Shown here: positions 1-8,150 of the stretch, in pieces
Layout of the letters: each line of letters starts with the position of its first letter
How positions within the stretch are numbered: the stretch's first letter is position 1
Assembly: GCA_046160725.1 (NCBI GenBank)
Contig: JBJXHB010000307.1
Location: forward strand, 1-9,588
Origin: JBJXHB01 sp046160725
GTDB taxonomy: Bacteria; Pseudomonadota; Gammaproteobacteria; Burkholderiales; Burkholderiaceae_C
Direction: 5' to 3'
DNA length: 9,588 bases
The notes under the pieces: model-generated
Databases searched by the model: none
The model's input: only the letters and a program-made list of their open reading frames with translations
What the model was told of the DNA's origin: nothing
Translations under genes and position numbers: made by a program

Positions 1-574
1 AGGGCTTGCGCTCGGCCAGCGCCCGCTCGCGCAGGCCCTTGAGGCCGATGAAGCCGGTCTCCAGGATGCCGGCCACCACCGGGCTCTTGTTGACCGGGTC
101 GACGATGCGCTTGAACTGGTAGACGAAGTCGCCTGCCGTCATCTCGCGCTTGCGGCCCTTGAAGGCCGGGTCGTCGGCAAAGTAGATGCCGCGCCGGACC
201 TTGACGGTGAAGGTGCGGAAGTCGGGCGAGATTTCGGGCAAGGCCTCGGCCAGCGCCGGCTTGATCAGGACCGGCCGCGCCAGATGGTCGTAGGTATACA
301 GGCCCTCGAAGATGTGCGGCGTGACGTTGCGGGAATACAGGTCGACGATGCGTGCCGGGTCGAGGCTGGTCTCGCCGGACGAGAAGGCGAACCTCAGCAC
401 CTTCTTGCCCGCGGCCTCGGCCTGCTGCGCCGCGGCCCAGGCGCCGGCGGGTGCCAGGGCGGCTGCCGCGCCGGCCCCGACCAGGGCGGCAGCCTGGCGC
501 CGCGTGATGCCGACGGGCGTAGCAGGTGCCGCCCGGCGGGCGCGTGAGGGGCTGGTCTTGCGGTTGGGGCTCAT
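1..574 (-). CDS. ABC transporter substrate-binding protein, family 5, Tat-type signal (partial, N-terminal 191 aa)
   Basis: Periplasmic receptor of a peptide/nickel/opine-type ABC importer. Only the first 191 codons are in the window; the gene continues past position 1. The start ATG (574-572) overlaps the stop of the upstream receptor gene as ATGA, so translation is probably coupled; no good ribosome binding site precedes it. Residues 23-30 read ITRRQAAA and are followed by an Ala/Gly/Leu-rich stretch to about 43 and an AWA cleavage site near 47. That is a twin-arginine (Tat) signal layout. The mature part opens with KVLRFAF near residue 58, followed by DPARIVDLYSRNV, IFEGLYTY, SPDFRTFTVKVRRGIYFADD and MTAGDFVYQFKRIVDP, which match the start of SBP_bac_5 proteins (DppA/OppA fold). 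It is clearly paralogous to the neighbouring receptor, aligning over the first 120 or so mature residues without large gaps. Family call is strong; substrate is unknown. Confidence 0.9.
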   Translation of the reverse strand, partial: MSPNRKTSPSRARRAAPATPVGITRRQAAALVGAGAAAALAPAGAWAAAQQAEAAGKKVLRFAFSSGETSLDPARIVDLYSRNVTPHIFEGLYTYDHLARPVLIKPALAEALPEISPDFRTFTVKVRRGIYFADDPAFKGRKREMTAGDFVYQFKRIVDPVNKSPVVAGILETGFIGLKGLRERALAERKP

Positions 575-2424
575 CGTGTGCTCAGGCGTGCGCGCTCGGC
601 CATGTCGACATCGACATACTTCCAGAACTCGCGCACGAAGATGTTGCGGTGGTAGCCCTTGACCCAGGGCTGGTGCAGGTCGGTCCAGATGCGGTGCACG
701 TGCACCTTGTAGGGCATGTAGGCGACCATCAGCTGCTTGGCCTGCTCGATGTGGGCCAGCCGATCGGGGCCGTCGGGCAGCACCTTCTGCGCCTGGTAGG
801 CCGCGTTGTAGGCCGGCAGGTCGAAACGCGCATGGTTGGCCTGGCCCTTGTTGGGGCCGTAACCCAGCACCATGAAGGACTCGGCGTCCGGCGTGCCGGA
901 CGACCAGCCCACGCCCCACATCATCAGCTTGCCGGCCCGGCTGGCCTTGAGATTCTCGGGCCACTTGGCGATCTTGAACTCGATCCGGATGCCGATGGCC
1001 GTCATGTTCTTCTTCCACTGCTCGTTGAGCTGGCGGCTCTGCTGGTCCGGGCTGGTGGCGTATTCCAGCAGCAGCGGCTTGCCGTCGGGCAGGTCGCGCC
1101 AGCCGTCGCCGTCGCGGTCGGTGTAGCCGTGCAGGTCCAGCAGCGCCTTGGCCCGGGCACGGTCGAAGGTCGACATCTCGGTCTTCAGCTTGGGGTCGAA
1201 GCCCCAGGTCTGGGGCCCGATATGGGACTGCGCCGGAATGGCCTGGCCACGGCGCACGACGCGGATCTCGGTCTCCAGGTCCACGGCCAGTGCGATGGCG
1301 CGGCGCAGCGCCACCTTGTCCGGTGTGTAGCCGCCGACCACCGGATGCTCCATGCCGAAGTAGCTGACCGCGATGTCCGAGCGCGGGTAGCGGATCATCC
1401 CGATGCCCTTCTTGGCCAGGTTGGGCGCCAGCTTGTTGTTCGGGATGGCGGTGTGGGTGAACTCCGCCGGGATCTGCTCCTGGATGTCCTGCTCCTCGTT
1501 GACGAAGGACAGCCAGCGCGGCTGCGGCTCCTCGATGACGACGATCTCGACCCGGTCGACCAGGGGCAGGCGCCGGCCCTTGAGCGCCTTCGCGACGGCC
1601 TGCAGCCGGGCGTCGTCCGCCGGCGGGCTCTCGTCGTACAGCACCTCCCGGTAGTTCGGATTGCGCTCCAGCACCATCTTGGACGAGCGCTTCCACTGCG
1701 CCAGGCGGAACGGGCCGGTGCCCACAGGATGCTCGCCGGCCTTGTCGCCGTGGGCCTCGATCACCTCGCGCGCGACCGCGCCCAGGAAGCTGCCGTCGGT
1801 CAGGTTGTAGAAGAAGCGCGGCTGCGGGTCGGCAAAGCGGATCTGCAGGGTGTAGCGGTCCAGCGCCTTCAGGCCCTCGACCTCGCGGTCGTAGTCGAAC
1901 GGCTTCTTCTGGTCGATGGCTTCCTTGCGCACCTCGGACAGGCCGAGGATCCTGGCCGACTCCAGGATGTAGAGGTTGCCGCTCTTCCAGCGCGGGTCGT
2001 AGTGGCGCTTCCAGGAGTAGACATAGTCCTGGGCCGTCAGCTCGCGCCGCACGCCCTTGAACACCGGGTCGTCCGCGAACACGATGCCGGGCTTGATGCG
2101 GATCGTGTAGGTCCTGAAATCGGCCGACACCTGCGGCATCTCGACCGCCGTATTCGGCCGCACCGATGCCGGCTTCAGAAACTCGAACTGCAGCGGCGCG
2201 TCGAAGATGCCCGCCGCGACCGTGCGCGAGTACAGGTCGGTGATGTAGGCCGGGTCGAACCCGGTCTCGGCGATCGGGAAGGCATAGCGCAGCACTTTGG
2301 GCGCGGCGGCCGCGGCGCCGGCCGGTGCGCCGGCCGCGACAGTCTGCGCAGGGGCGGCAACGCTGGTCAGCAGGGCCAGGATGCCGGCACAGGCGCCGGC
2401 GAGCAGGAGGGATCGACAGTTCAT
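571..2424 (-). CDS. ABC transporter substrate-binding protein, family 5 (peptide-type)
   Basis: Complete 617-residue periplasmic receptor for a peptide-type ABC importer. Residues 1-26 form a Sec signal peptide: a short basic start, a hydrophobic run SLLLAGACAGILALL, and cleavage likely after APA (24-26). The cysteine at 12 lies in AGAC, not a good lipobox, so I do not call a lipoprotein. An Ala-rich linker (about 29-42) leads into KVLRYAF, DPAYITDLYSRTV, SADFRTYTIRIKPGIVFADD and ELTAQDYVYSWKRHYDP. The aspartate-rich DRDGDGWRDLPDG stretch in the second half is also typical of SBP_bac_5. At over 600 residues it is longer than DppA/OppA (about 530-545) and nearer the YejA size class. It is transcribed away from the permease and ATPase genes and overlaps the next receptor gene by ATGA. 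No clear ribosome binding site precedes the ATG; the start is chosen because the signal peptide begins there. Ligand unknown. Confidence 0.93.
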   Translation of the reverse strand: MNCRSLLLAGACAGILALLTSVAAPAQTVAAGAPAGAAAAAPKVLRYAFPIAETGFDPAYITDLYSRTVAAGIFDAPLQFEFLKPASVRPNTAVEMPQVSADFRTYTIRIKPGIVFADDPVFKGVRRELTAQDYVYSWKRHYDPRWKSGNLYILESARILGLSEVRKEAIDQKKPFDYDREVEGLKALDRYTLQIRFADPQPRFFYNLTDGSFLGAVAREVIEAHGDKAGEHPVGTGPFRLAQWKRSSKMVLERNPNYREVLYDESPPADDARLQAVAKALKGRRLPLVDRVEIVVIEEPQPRWLSFVNEEQDIQEQIPAEFTHTAIPNNKLAPNLAKKGIGMIRYPRSDIAVSYFGMEHPVVGGYTPDKVALRRAIALAVDLETEIRVVRRGQAIPAQSHIGPQTWGFDPKLKTEMSTFDRARAKALLDLHGYTDRDGDGWRDLPDGKPLLLEYATSPDQQSRQLNEQWKKNMTAIGIRIEFKIAKWPENLKASRAGKLMMWGVGWSSGTPDAESFMVLGYGPNKGQANHARFDLPAYNAAYQAQKVLPDGPDRLAHIEQAKQLMVAYMPYKVHVHRIWTDLHQPWVKGYHRNIFVREFWKYVDVDMAERARLSTR

Positions 2425-2502
2425 GGCCGTCAGGATGTGCGGGCGGCGCGGCCGGGGCCGGTGCGGACCGGGCCGGGACGCCCGTGTGGGTCGGGGTGGG
2501 CG

Positions 2503-2531
2503 AGTCTAGTGTCGGCACGGGCGCTTGCGCA
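2503..2531 (-). promoter_or_regulatory. Candidate weak promoter for the receptor genes
   Basis: On the minus strand TAGACT (2508-2503) resembles a sigma-70 -10 box (4 of 6). A poor TGCGCA -35 (2531-2526) lies 17 bp upstream. It would start RNA near 2496 and give a leader of about 70 nt. That leader would hold a short GC hairpin (CCGGT 2458-2462 with ACCGG 2467-2471). The position between divergent transcripts is right, but the -35 match is weak. Confidence 0.22.
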
Positions 2532-2607
2532 TCGGCACTCGCCCGGCCAGCGGCCGGTGCGCCGTGACGGCGGGTGACCCGAGGCCCGCCGCCGCCCGGG
2601 GTTTGCC

Positions 2608-2635
2608 AGGGGCGGGTGCCTGGGTGGCCGCCCCT
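2608..2635. repeat. 8-bp perfect inverted repeat in the permease promoter region
   Basis: AGGGGCGG (2608-2615) and CCGCCCCT (2628-2635) are exact reverse complements, with 12 bp between them and half-site centres 20 bp apart. The right arm touches the first base of the candidate -10 box TACACT. The geometry (two helical turns) fits a dimeric repressor operator. In so GC-rich a region a chance match is also quite possible. Confidence 0.4.
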
Positions 2636-2640
2636 ACACT
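2635..2640 (+). promoter_or_regulatory. Candidate -10 box for the permease/ATPase operon
   Basis: TACACT matches the sigma-70 -10 consensus at 4 of 6 positions, including the key first T, the A after it and the last T. It would start RNA near 2647, with a leader of about 53 nt before the ATG at 2700. No convincing -35 sits 16-18 bp upstream. TTGCCA at 2603-2608 is a fair -35 match, but its 26-bp spacing is too long, so an activator would be needed if this box is used. Confidence 0.3.
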
Positions 2641-2690
2641 CGCCGCTCCTGAATATCAAGGGTCGCCGGGCACGAGCCGGACCGGCCCGT

Positions 2691-2694
2691 GGAG
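2691..2694 (+). promoter_or_regulatory. Ribosome binding site fixing the first permease start
   Basis: GGAG lies five bases before the ATG at 2700. It supports that start over an upstream in-frame ATG at 2574, which would add 42 Pro/Gly/Arg-rich residues with no family resemblance and would begin upstream of the likely promoter. Confidence 0.7.
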
Positions 2695-2699
2695 TGCGC

Positions 2700-3638
2700 A
2701 TGGCGGCCTATCTGATACGACGCCTGTGGCAGATGATCCCCACGCTGATCGGCGTGATTCTGCTGGTGTTCGTGCTGTTTCACTTCTTTGGCGGCGACCC
2801 GGCCGAGATCCTCGGCGGCCTGAATGCCACGCCCGAGCAGATCAAGGCCATCCAGCAGCAGCTTGGGCTGGACCAGCCGTGGTACATCCAGCTGTGGATC
2901 TTCTTCAAGCAGATCGCCACCTTTGACTGGGGGCGCAGCTGGTCCACCAACGAGGCGGTCAGCCACATCTTCGCCACCCGCGTCGGCCCGACGCTGACGG
3001 TGATGATCCCGATCCTGCTGCTGGACACGCTGCTGGCGATCCCGATCGCCATGGGCGTGGCCTATGTGCGCGGCTCGCTCACCGACCGGGCGGTGATGGT
3101 CATCACCACCGTGGCGCTGTCGATCAGCTTCCTGGTGTACGTGATCGTCGGCCAGTATGTGTTCGCGTTCCAGCTCGGCTGGTTCCCGGTGCAAGGCTGG
3201 AGCGACTCCACCTGGACCAACCTCACCACCTATGTGCCGCTGCCGGTGCTGCTGGCGGTGATGGTGGGCGTGGCGCCGATGACGCGGCTGTACCGCAGCT
3301 TCTTCCTCGACGACCTGGGCCAGGACTATGTGCGCACGGCGCGGGCCAAGGGCATGCGCGAGGGCACGGTGCTGTTCCGCCATGTGCTGCGCAACGCCAT
3401 GATCCCGATCCTCACCAACATCGGCCTGGCACTGCCCGGCATCTTCGTCGGCTCGTTCCTGATCGAGGTCTTCTTCTCGATCCCCGGCCTGGGCCGTGAG
3501 GTGCTGCTGGCGGTCAACCGCAGCGACTATCCGGTCATCCAGGCGGTGACGGTGTACCTGGCGGTGCTGACGATGCTGATCAACCTGGCCACCGACGTCC
3601 TGTACAAAGTGGTCGATCCACGGGTGGTGCTGAAATGA
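2700..3638 (+). CDS. ABC transporter permease, DppB/OppB type
   Basis: Inner-membrane pore subunit of the peptide-type importer, 312 residues, a usual length for DppB-like proteins. It opens with the classic MAAYLIRRLWQMIPTLIGV; the first membrane helix spans about 10-30 and others lie near 98-122, 132-158, 177-198, 235-258 and 280-302. The periplasmic segment after helix 1 carries GGDPAEI and LGLDQPW, both typical of the family. The cytoplasmic EAA loop that docks on the ATPase is at about 210-235 (YVRTARAKGMREGTVLFRHV, then RNAMIP). It is followed by the family hallmark GSFLIEVFFSIPGLG. The C-terminus ends VVDPRVVLK, again typical. The start at 2700 is set by GGAG five bases upstream and by homology of the first helix. 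The stop overlaps the next permease as ATGA. It pairs with the DppC-type subunit as a heterodimer. Substrate not inferable. Confidence 0.95.
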   Translation: MAAYLIRRLWQMIPTLIGVILLVFVLFHFFGGDPAEILGGLNATPEQIKAIQQQLGLDQPWYIQLWIFFKQIATFDWGRSWSTNEAVSHIFATRVGPTLTVMIPILLLDTLLAIPIAMGVAYVRGSLTDRAVMVITTVALSISFLVYVIVGQYVFAFQLGWFPVQGWSDSTWTNLTTYVPLPVLLAVMVGVAPMTRLYRSFFLDDLGQDYVRTARAKGMREGTVLFRHVLRNAMIPILTNIGLALPGIFVGSFLIEVFFSIPGLGREVLLAVNRSDYPVIQAVTVYLAVLTMLINLATDVLYKVVDPRVVLK

Positions 3639-4711
3639 CGGCCGCAACCATGACCAACGCTGCGACGTCGCAGGCGGCCCCGCGCAGCGAGGGCGTGTGG
3701 CATGCCGCGTGGCGGCGCTTCCGGGCCGACCGGGTGGGCTTCGTCTGCCTGCTGATCGTGGCGGCCTTCCTGCTGCTGATCGCGGCTTCGGGCATGGGCC
3801 TGGTGGCCGCCGGCTGGCAGAAGGAAGTCGGCGTGTCCAATGCGCCGCCGCACATCGTGGGGCCCAAGCCGCCGGAGGCCACCGGCGCCATCGAGGTGCC
3901 CAAGGGCCCCAACGTGGACATCTCGGCCGTGGACCCGCTGGCACCCCGCTACAAGGAGTGGGACGAGGCCGCCGCCAAGTTCAAGACGGTGGAGACGAAG
4001 AAGGCCGAGACCCTGCTGTTCGGCGCCGACCGCAATGGCCGCGACGTGCTGGACAAGGCCATCAAGGGCACCCAGGTGTCGGTAGCGGTCGGCGTGCTGG
4101 CGGCCCTGATGGCCACGGTGCTGGGCACCTTGCTGGGTGCGATTTCGGGCTTCTTCGGCGGCAAGGTGGGCGACTTCCTGGAGTGGCTGTACACCGTGTT
4201 CACGTCGATCCCGGACATCCTGTTGATCTTCACGCTGGCGGCGGTGCTCAACCGCGCCGACGCCATCATCCCCAAAGGCATCTGGACCATCGTCATCATC
4301 CTGGGCCTGGTCGGCTGGACCGGCCTGTACCGCCAGGTGCGTGCCGAGTTCATCAAGCATTCGACACGCGAGTACGTGCGCGCGGCCGAGGCCATCGGCG
4401 CCAGCGCGACGTCGCGCATGTTCCGGCACATCCTGCCCAACGTCAGCCATGTGGTGCTGGTGCGCATGAGCATCCTGGTGGTCGGCTTCATCAAGAGCGA
4501 GGTGATCCTGTCCTACCTGGGCCTGGGTGTGCCGGTGGACCAGGTGAGCTGGGGCACGATGCTGGCGGACTCGCAGAGCGAGCTGATCCTGGGCTACTGG
4601 TGGCAGCTGGTGGCGGCCACCGGCTTTATGGCGCTGTTCGTCACCGCGTTCTCGCTGATGGCCGACGCCTGGCGCGACGCCCTGGACCCCAAGCTCCGCG
4701 GAGCGGAGTGA
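3635..4711 (+). CDS. ABC transporter permease, DppC/OppC type
   Basis: Second pore subunit of the same importer, 358 residues. A cytoplasmic N-terminus with WRRFRADRVGFVCLL and a first helix at about 33-58 fit the OppC_N domain. LFGADRNGRDVLDKAIKGT (128-146) is the conserved DppC signature before helix 2. The EAA loop is at about 245-269 (REYVRAAEAIGASATSRMFR, then HILPN), followed by SEVILSYLGLGVP and SWGTMLADS, and the protein ends ALDPKLRGAE. The span between helix 1 and the GADRNGRD signature (about 59-127) is charged, proline-rich and longer than in typical DppC proteins (about 300 residues); it would be periplasmic. ATGA overlap with the upstream permease implies translational coupling. 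A second ATG five codons in (3650) is a possible start, but neither has a strong ribosome binding site. A structured repeat begins directly after the stop. Confidence 0.94.
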   Translation: MTAATMTNAATSQAAPRSEGVWHAAWRRFRADRVGFVCLLIVAAFLLLIAASGMGLVAAGWQKEVGVSNAPPHIVGPKPPEATGAIEVPKGPNVDISAVDPLAPRYKEWDEAAAKFKTVETKKAETLLFGADRNGRDVLDKAIKGTQVSVAVGVLAALMATVLGTLLGAISGFFGGKVGDFLEWLYTVFTSIPDILLIFTLAAVLNRADAIIPKGIWTIVIILGLVGWTGLYRQVRAEFIKHSTREYVRAAEAIGASATSRMFRHILPNVSHVVLVRMSILVVGFIKSEVILSYLGLGVPVDQVSWGTMLADSQSELILGYWWQLVAATGFMALFVTAFSLMADAWRDALDPKLRGAE

Positions 4712-4712
4712 T

Positions 4713-4787
4713 TGGCCCCCACGCTCGCTTCGCTCGCTGCCCCCCGAGGGGGCTGGCCGGCCTTGGGGCGGCCCGGCGGCCGGCCGG
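4713..4787. repeat. GC-rich structured intergenic repeat inside the transporter operon
   Basis: This fills most of the gap between the DppC-type permease and the ATPase gene. In order it holds a C-tract (4716-4720), two direct GCTCGC copies (4723-4728, 4732-4737), a hairpin GCCCCC/GGGGGC (4739-4744 with 4748-4753, 3-nt loop), and two GGCCGGCC palindromes (4755-4762, 4779-4786) that can pair with each other. The first C-tract can also pair with the G-tract 4748-4752, so two folds compete. I associate this kind of element with dispersed intergenic repeats of Comamonadaceae-like genomes, but could not check copy number. There is no T-tract, so it is not a standard intrinsic terminator. It could stabilise or process the mRNA between the pore and ATPase genes. 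Confidence 0.6.
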
Positions 4788-4820
4788 ATCCCTTTCGATG
4801 ACCGCAAAGGTGCTTTGATC

Positions 4821-6497
<1,677 letters not shown>

Positions 6498-6499
6498 GA

Positions 6500-6527
6500 C
6501 CCTGGCCGGTACGGGGACCCCGCAGGG
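6500..6527. terminator. Weak hairpin between convergent genes
   Basis: The 30-bp gap between two convergent stop codons holds CCCTG (6500-6504) paired with CAGGG (6523-6527), plus an inner CGGGG/CCCCG inverted repeat with a one-base centre. It could act as a bidirectional termination or RNA-end signal, but no T-tract follows on either strand. Confidence 0.22.
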
Positions 6528-7943
6528 CTACATCACGAACACCTTGCCCGGGTTCATGATGTTCAGCGGGTCCAGCGCCCGCTTGATGGCGCGCATGGTC
6601 TCCACGGCGCCGTCGCCGGCCTCGTCGACCAAATAGCCGATCTTGTGCAGGCCCACGCCGTGCTCGCCGGTGCAGGTGCCGTTCAGCCGCAGCGCGCGCT
6701 TGACCATCAGGTCGCTCAGGCGCTCGGCCGCGGCGCGCTCCTCGACGCTGTCCGGGTCCAGCAGATAGCTCATGTGGAAGTTGCCGTCGCCGACATGGCC
6801 GACGATCCAGTACGGCAGGCCGGCCGCCTCGGCCTCGACCACGGACTCGTTGATGCTCTCGGCCAGGTTGGAGATCGGCACGCAGGTGTCGGTGCTCAGC
6901 GAGCGGCAGCCCGGGCGCATCTGCAGCGACGCGAAATACGCATGGTGGCGCGCGGTCCACAGCCGCGTGCGCTCCTCCGGCGTGGCCGCAAACTGGAAGT
7001 CGGCGCCACCGTGCTCGCGCGCGATGTCCTGCACCGTGGTGCTCTGCTCCGTCACGCCGGCCTCGCTGCCGTGGAACTCCATCAGCAGCATCGGCTGCTC
7101 GGCCAGGTTGAGCTTGTTGTAGCGGTTGACGCCGCGGATGGCATTGGCATCCAGCAGCTCGCAGCGCGCGATCGGCACGCCCATCTGGATGATGGCGATG
7201 GTGCAGCGCACCGCCGCGTCCACGCTTGGAAAGTGGCAGATCGCCGCCCGCACCGCCTCCGGCAGCGGATACAGCTTGAGCGTCACCTCGGTGATCACGC
7301 CCAACGTGCCCTCGCTGCCGACGAACAACCGCGTCAGGTCGTAGCCCGCGGATGACTTGCGGGCCCGCGTGCCGGTCTTGATCACCGTGCCGTCGGCCTT
7401 GACCACGCGCAGGCCCAGCACGTTCTCGCGCATGGTGCCGTAGCGCACGGCATTGGTGCCGCTGGCACGGGTCGCGCTCATGCCGCCCAGGCTGGCGTTG
7501 GCGCCCGGGTCGATCGGAAAGAACAGCCCCGAGTCGCGGATCTCGCGGTTGAGCTGCTCGCGCGTCACACCGGCCTGCACGGTGACCGTGAGGTCGTCCG
7601 GATGCAGGGCCACGATGCGGGCCATGCGCGACACGTCCAGGCTGATGCCGCCCTGCACCGCCAGCACATGGCCCTCCAGCGACGAGCCGGTGCCGAAAGG
7701 GATGACCGGCACGGCATGCGCGGCGGCCAGGCGCACGGCGTCGGACACGTCCTCGGTGGACTCGCAGTACACCACCGCATCCGGCGGCGCCGGCGGGTAG
7801 GCGGACTCGTCGCGGCCATGCTGGTCGCGCACCGCCTGCGCGGTGGAACAGCGATCGCCGAAGCGGCTGCGCAGCTCGGCCAGCAGGCTGGCCGGCAGCT
7901 CGCGCCGCGCGACGGTCAGGCTCAGGGCTTCGGGTGCGTTCAT
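6528..7943 (-). CDS. FAD-linked D-2-hydroxyacid dehydrogenase, D-lactate dehydrogenase (cytochrome)/GlcD type
   Basis: A 471-residue flavoenzyme of the vanillyl-alcohol oxidase superfamily. It would oxidise a D-2-hydroxyacid such as D-lactate to the 2-oxoacid and pass electrons to cytochrome c or quinone. The N-terminal FAD-binding domain shows PFGTGSSLEGH (82-92), DPGANASLGGMSATRASGTN (145-164), RYGTMRENVLGLRVV and KSSAGYDLTRLFVGSEGTLG (196-215), all hallmarks of the family. The C-terminal oxidase domain carries GHVGDGNFH (382-390) and CTGEHGVGLHK (424-434), whose histidines and acid form the metal and substrate site in D-lactate dehydrogenases of the LDHD/Dld1 group. It closes with ALDPLNIMNPGKVF. 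Length is normal and no signal peptide is seen, so it is probably cytoplasmic or loosely membrane-bound. TGGAAG seven bases before the ATG supports the start. No Fe-S or other subunit gene is adjacent, which argues against a multi-subunit glycolate oxidase. Exact hydroxyacid uncertain. Confidence 0.93.
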   Translation of the reverse strand: MNAPEALSLTVARRELPASLLAELRSRFGDRCSTAQAVRDQHGRDESAYPPAPPDAVVYCESTEDVSDAVRLAAAHAVPVIPFGTGSSLEGHVLAVQGGISLDVSRMARIVALHPDDLTVTVQAGVTREQLNREIRDSGLFFPIDPGANASLGGMSATRASGTNAVRYGTMRENVLGLRVVKADGTVIKTGTRARKSSAGYDLTRLFVGSEGTLGVITEVTLKLYPLPEAVRAAICHFPSVDAAVRCTIAIIQMGVPIARCELLDANAIRGVNRYNKLNLAEQPMLLMEFHGSEAGVTEQSTTVQDIAREHGGADFQFAATPEERTRLWTARHHAYFASLQMRPGCRSLSTDTCVPISNLAESINESVVEAEAAGLPYWIVGHVGDGNFHMSYLLDPDSVEERAAAERLSDLMVKRALRLNGTCTGEHGVGLHKIGYLVDEAGDGAVETMRAIKRALDPLNIMNPGKVFVM

Positions 7944-7950
7944 GGCGCGG

Positions 7951-7956
7951 CTTCCA
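7951..7956 (-). promoter_or_regulatory. Ribosome binding site of the FAD-linked dehydrogenase
   Basis: On the minus strand TGGAAG ends seven bases before the ATG at 7943. It is a good Shine-Dalgarno match and supports that start. Confidence 0.6.
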
Positions 7957-8021
7957 GGGGGTGGATGCGCCCGGGCGTCTGGGCTCGCAGCGATGCGGCG
8001 GGCCGGCCGGGGATGCGGACG

Positions 8022-8050
8022 ATTCTATGGACCGCCGCCCGGCCCGGAAA
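8022..8050 (-). promoter_or_regulatory. Candidate sigma-70 promoter of the FAD-linked dehydrogenase
   Basis: On the minus strand TAGAAT (8027-8022) matches the -10 consensus at 5 of 6. TTTCCG (8050-8045) is a modest -35 at the ideal 17-bp spacing. RNA would start near 8015, with a leader of about 72 nt. It is the best promoter-like match I see in the window and an AT-rich island in the otherwise GC-rich 207-bp divergent gap 7944-8150. I see no equally good promoter on the plus strand for the J-domain gene. Confidence 0.48.
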
Positions 8051-8150
8051 CTGGGTGGTGAAAGCCCTGCTTCTCGGCCGGCACGGCTGCGGTGGATCGG
8101 CGGAAATCAGGCCCCGTATGCCGGCCCTCCGCCGGCCGCAGGCCCCTGCC

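Noticed and set aside
2512..2528. Sigma-54-like promoter (CGGCAC followed by TTGC) ahead of the permease genes
   Set aside because: The GG and GC elements are one base too far apart for sigma-54, which tolerates almost no spacing change, and the first base of TGGCAC is wrong.
526..2577. A 683-codon open frame on the plus strand opposite the receptor gene
   Set aside because: It is antisense to a clear substrate-binding protein, lacks any recognisable domain and has the Arg/Val/Gly/His-rich, low-complexity composition of a shadow frame in GC-rich DNA.
2574..2699. N-terminal extension of the first permease from the ATG at 2574
   Set aside because: The extra 42 residues are Pro/Gly/Arg-rich and unlike DppB N-termini; GGAG and the typical first helix support the ATG at 2700.
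7602..8117. Upstream extension of the J-domain protein frame from 7602
   Set aside because: It would overlap the start half of the FAD-linked dehydrogenase on the other strand and add low-complexity sequence. The J domain begins right after the ATG at 8151 (or 8118).
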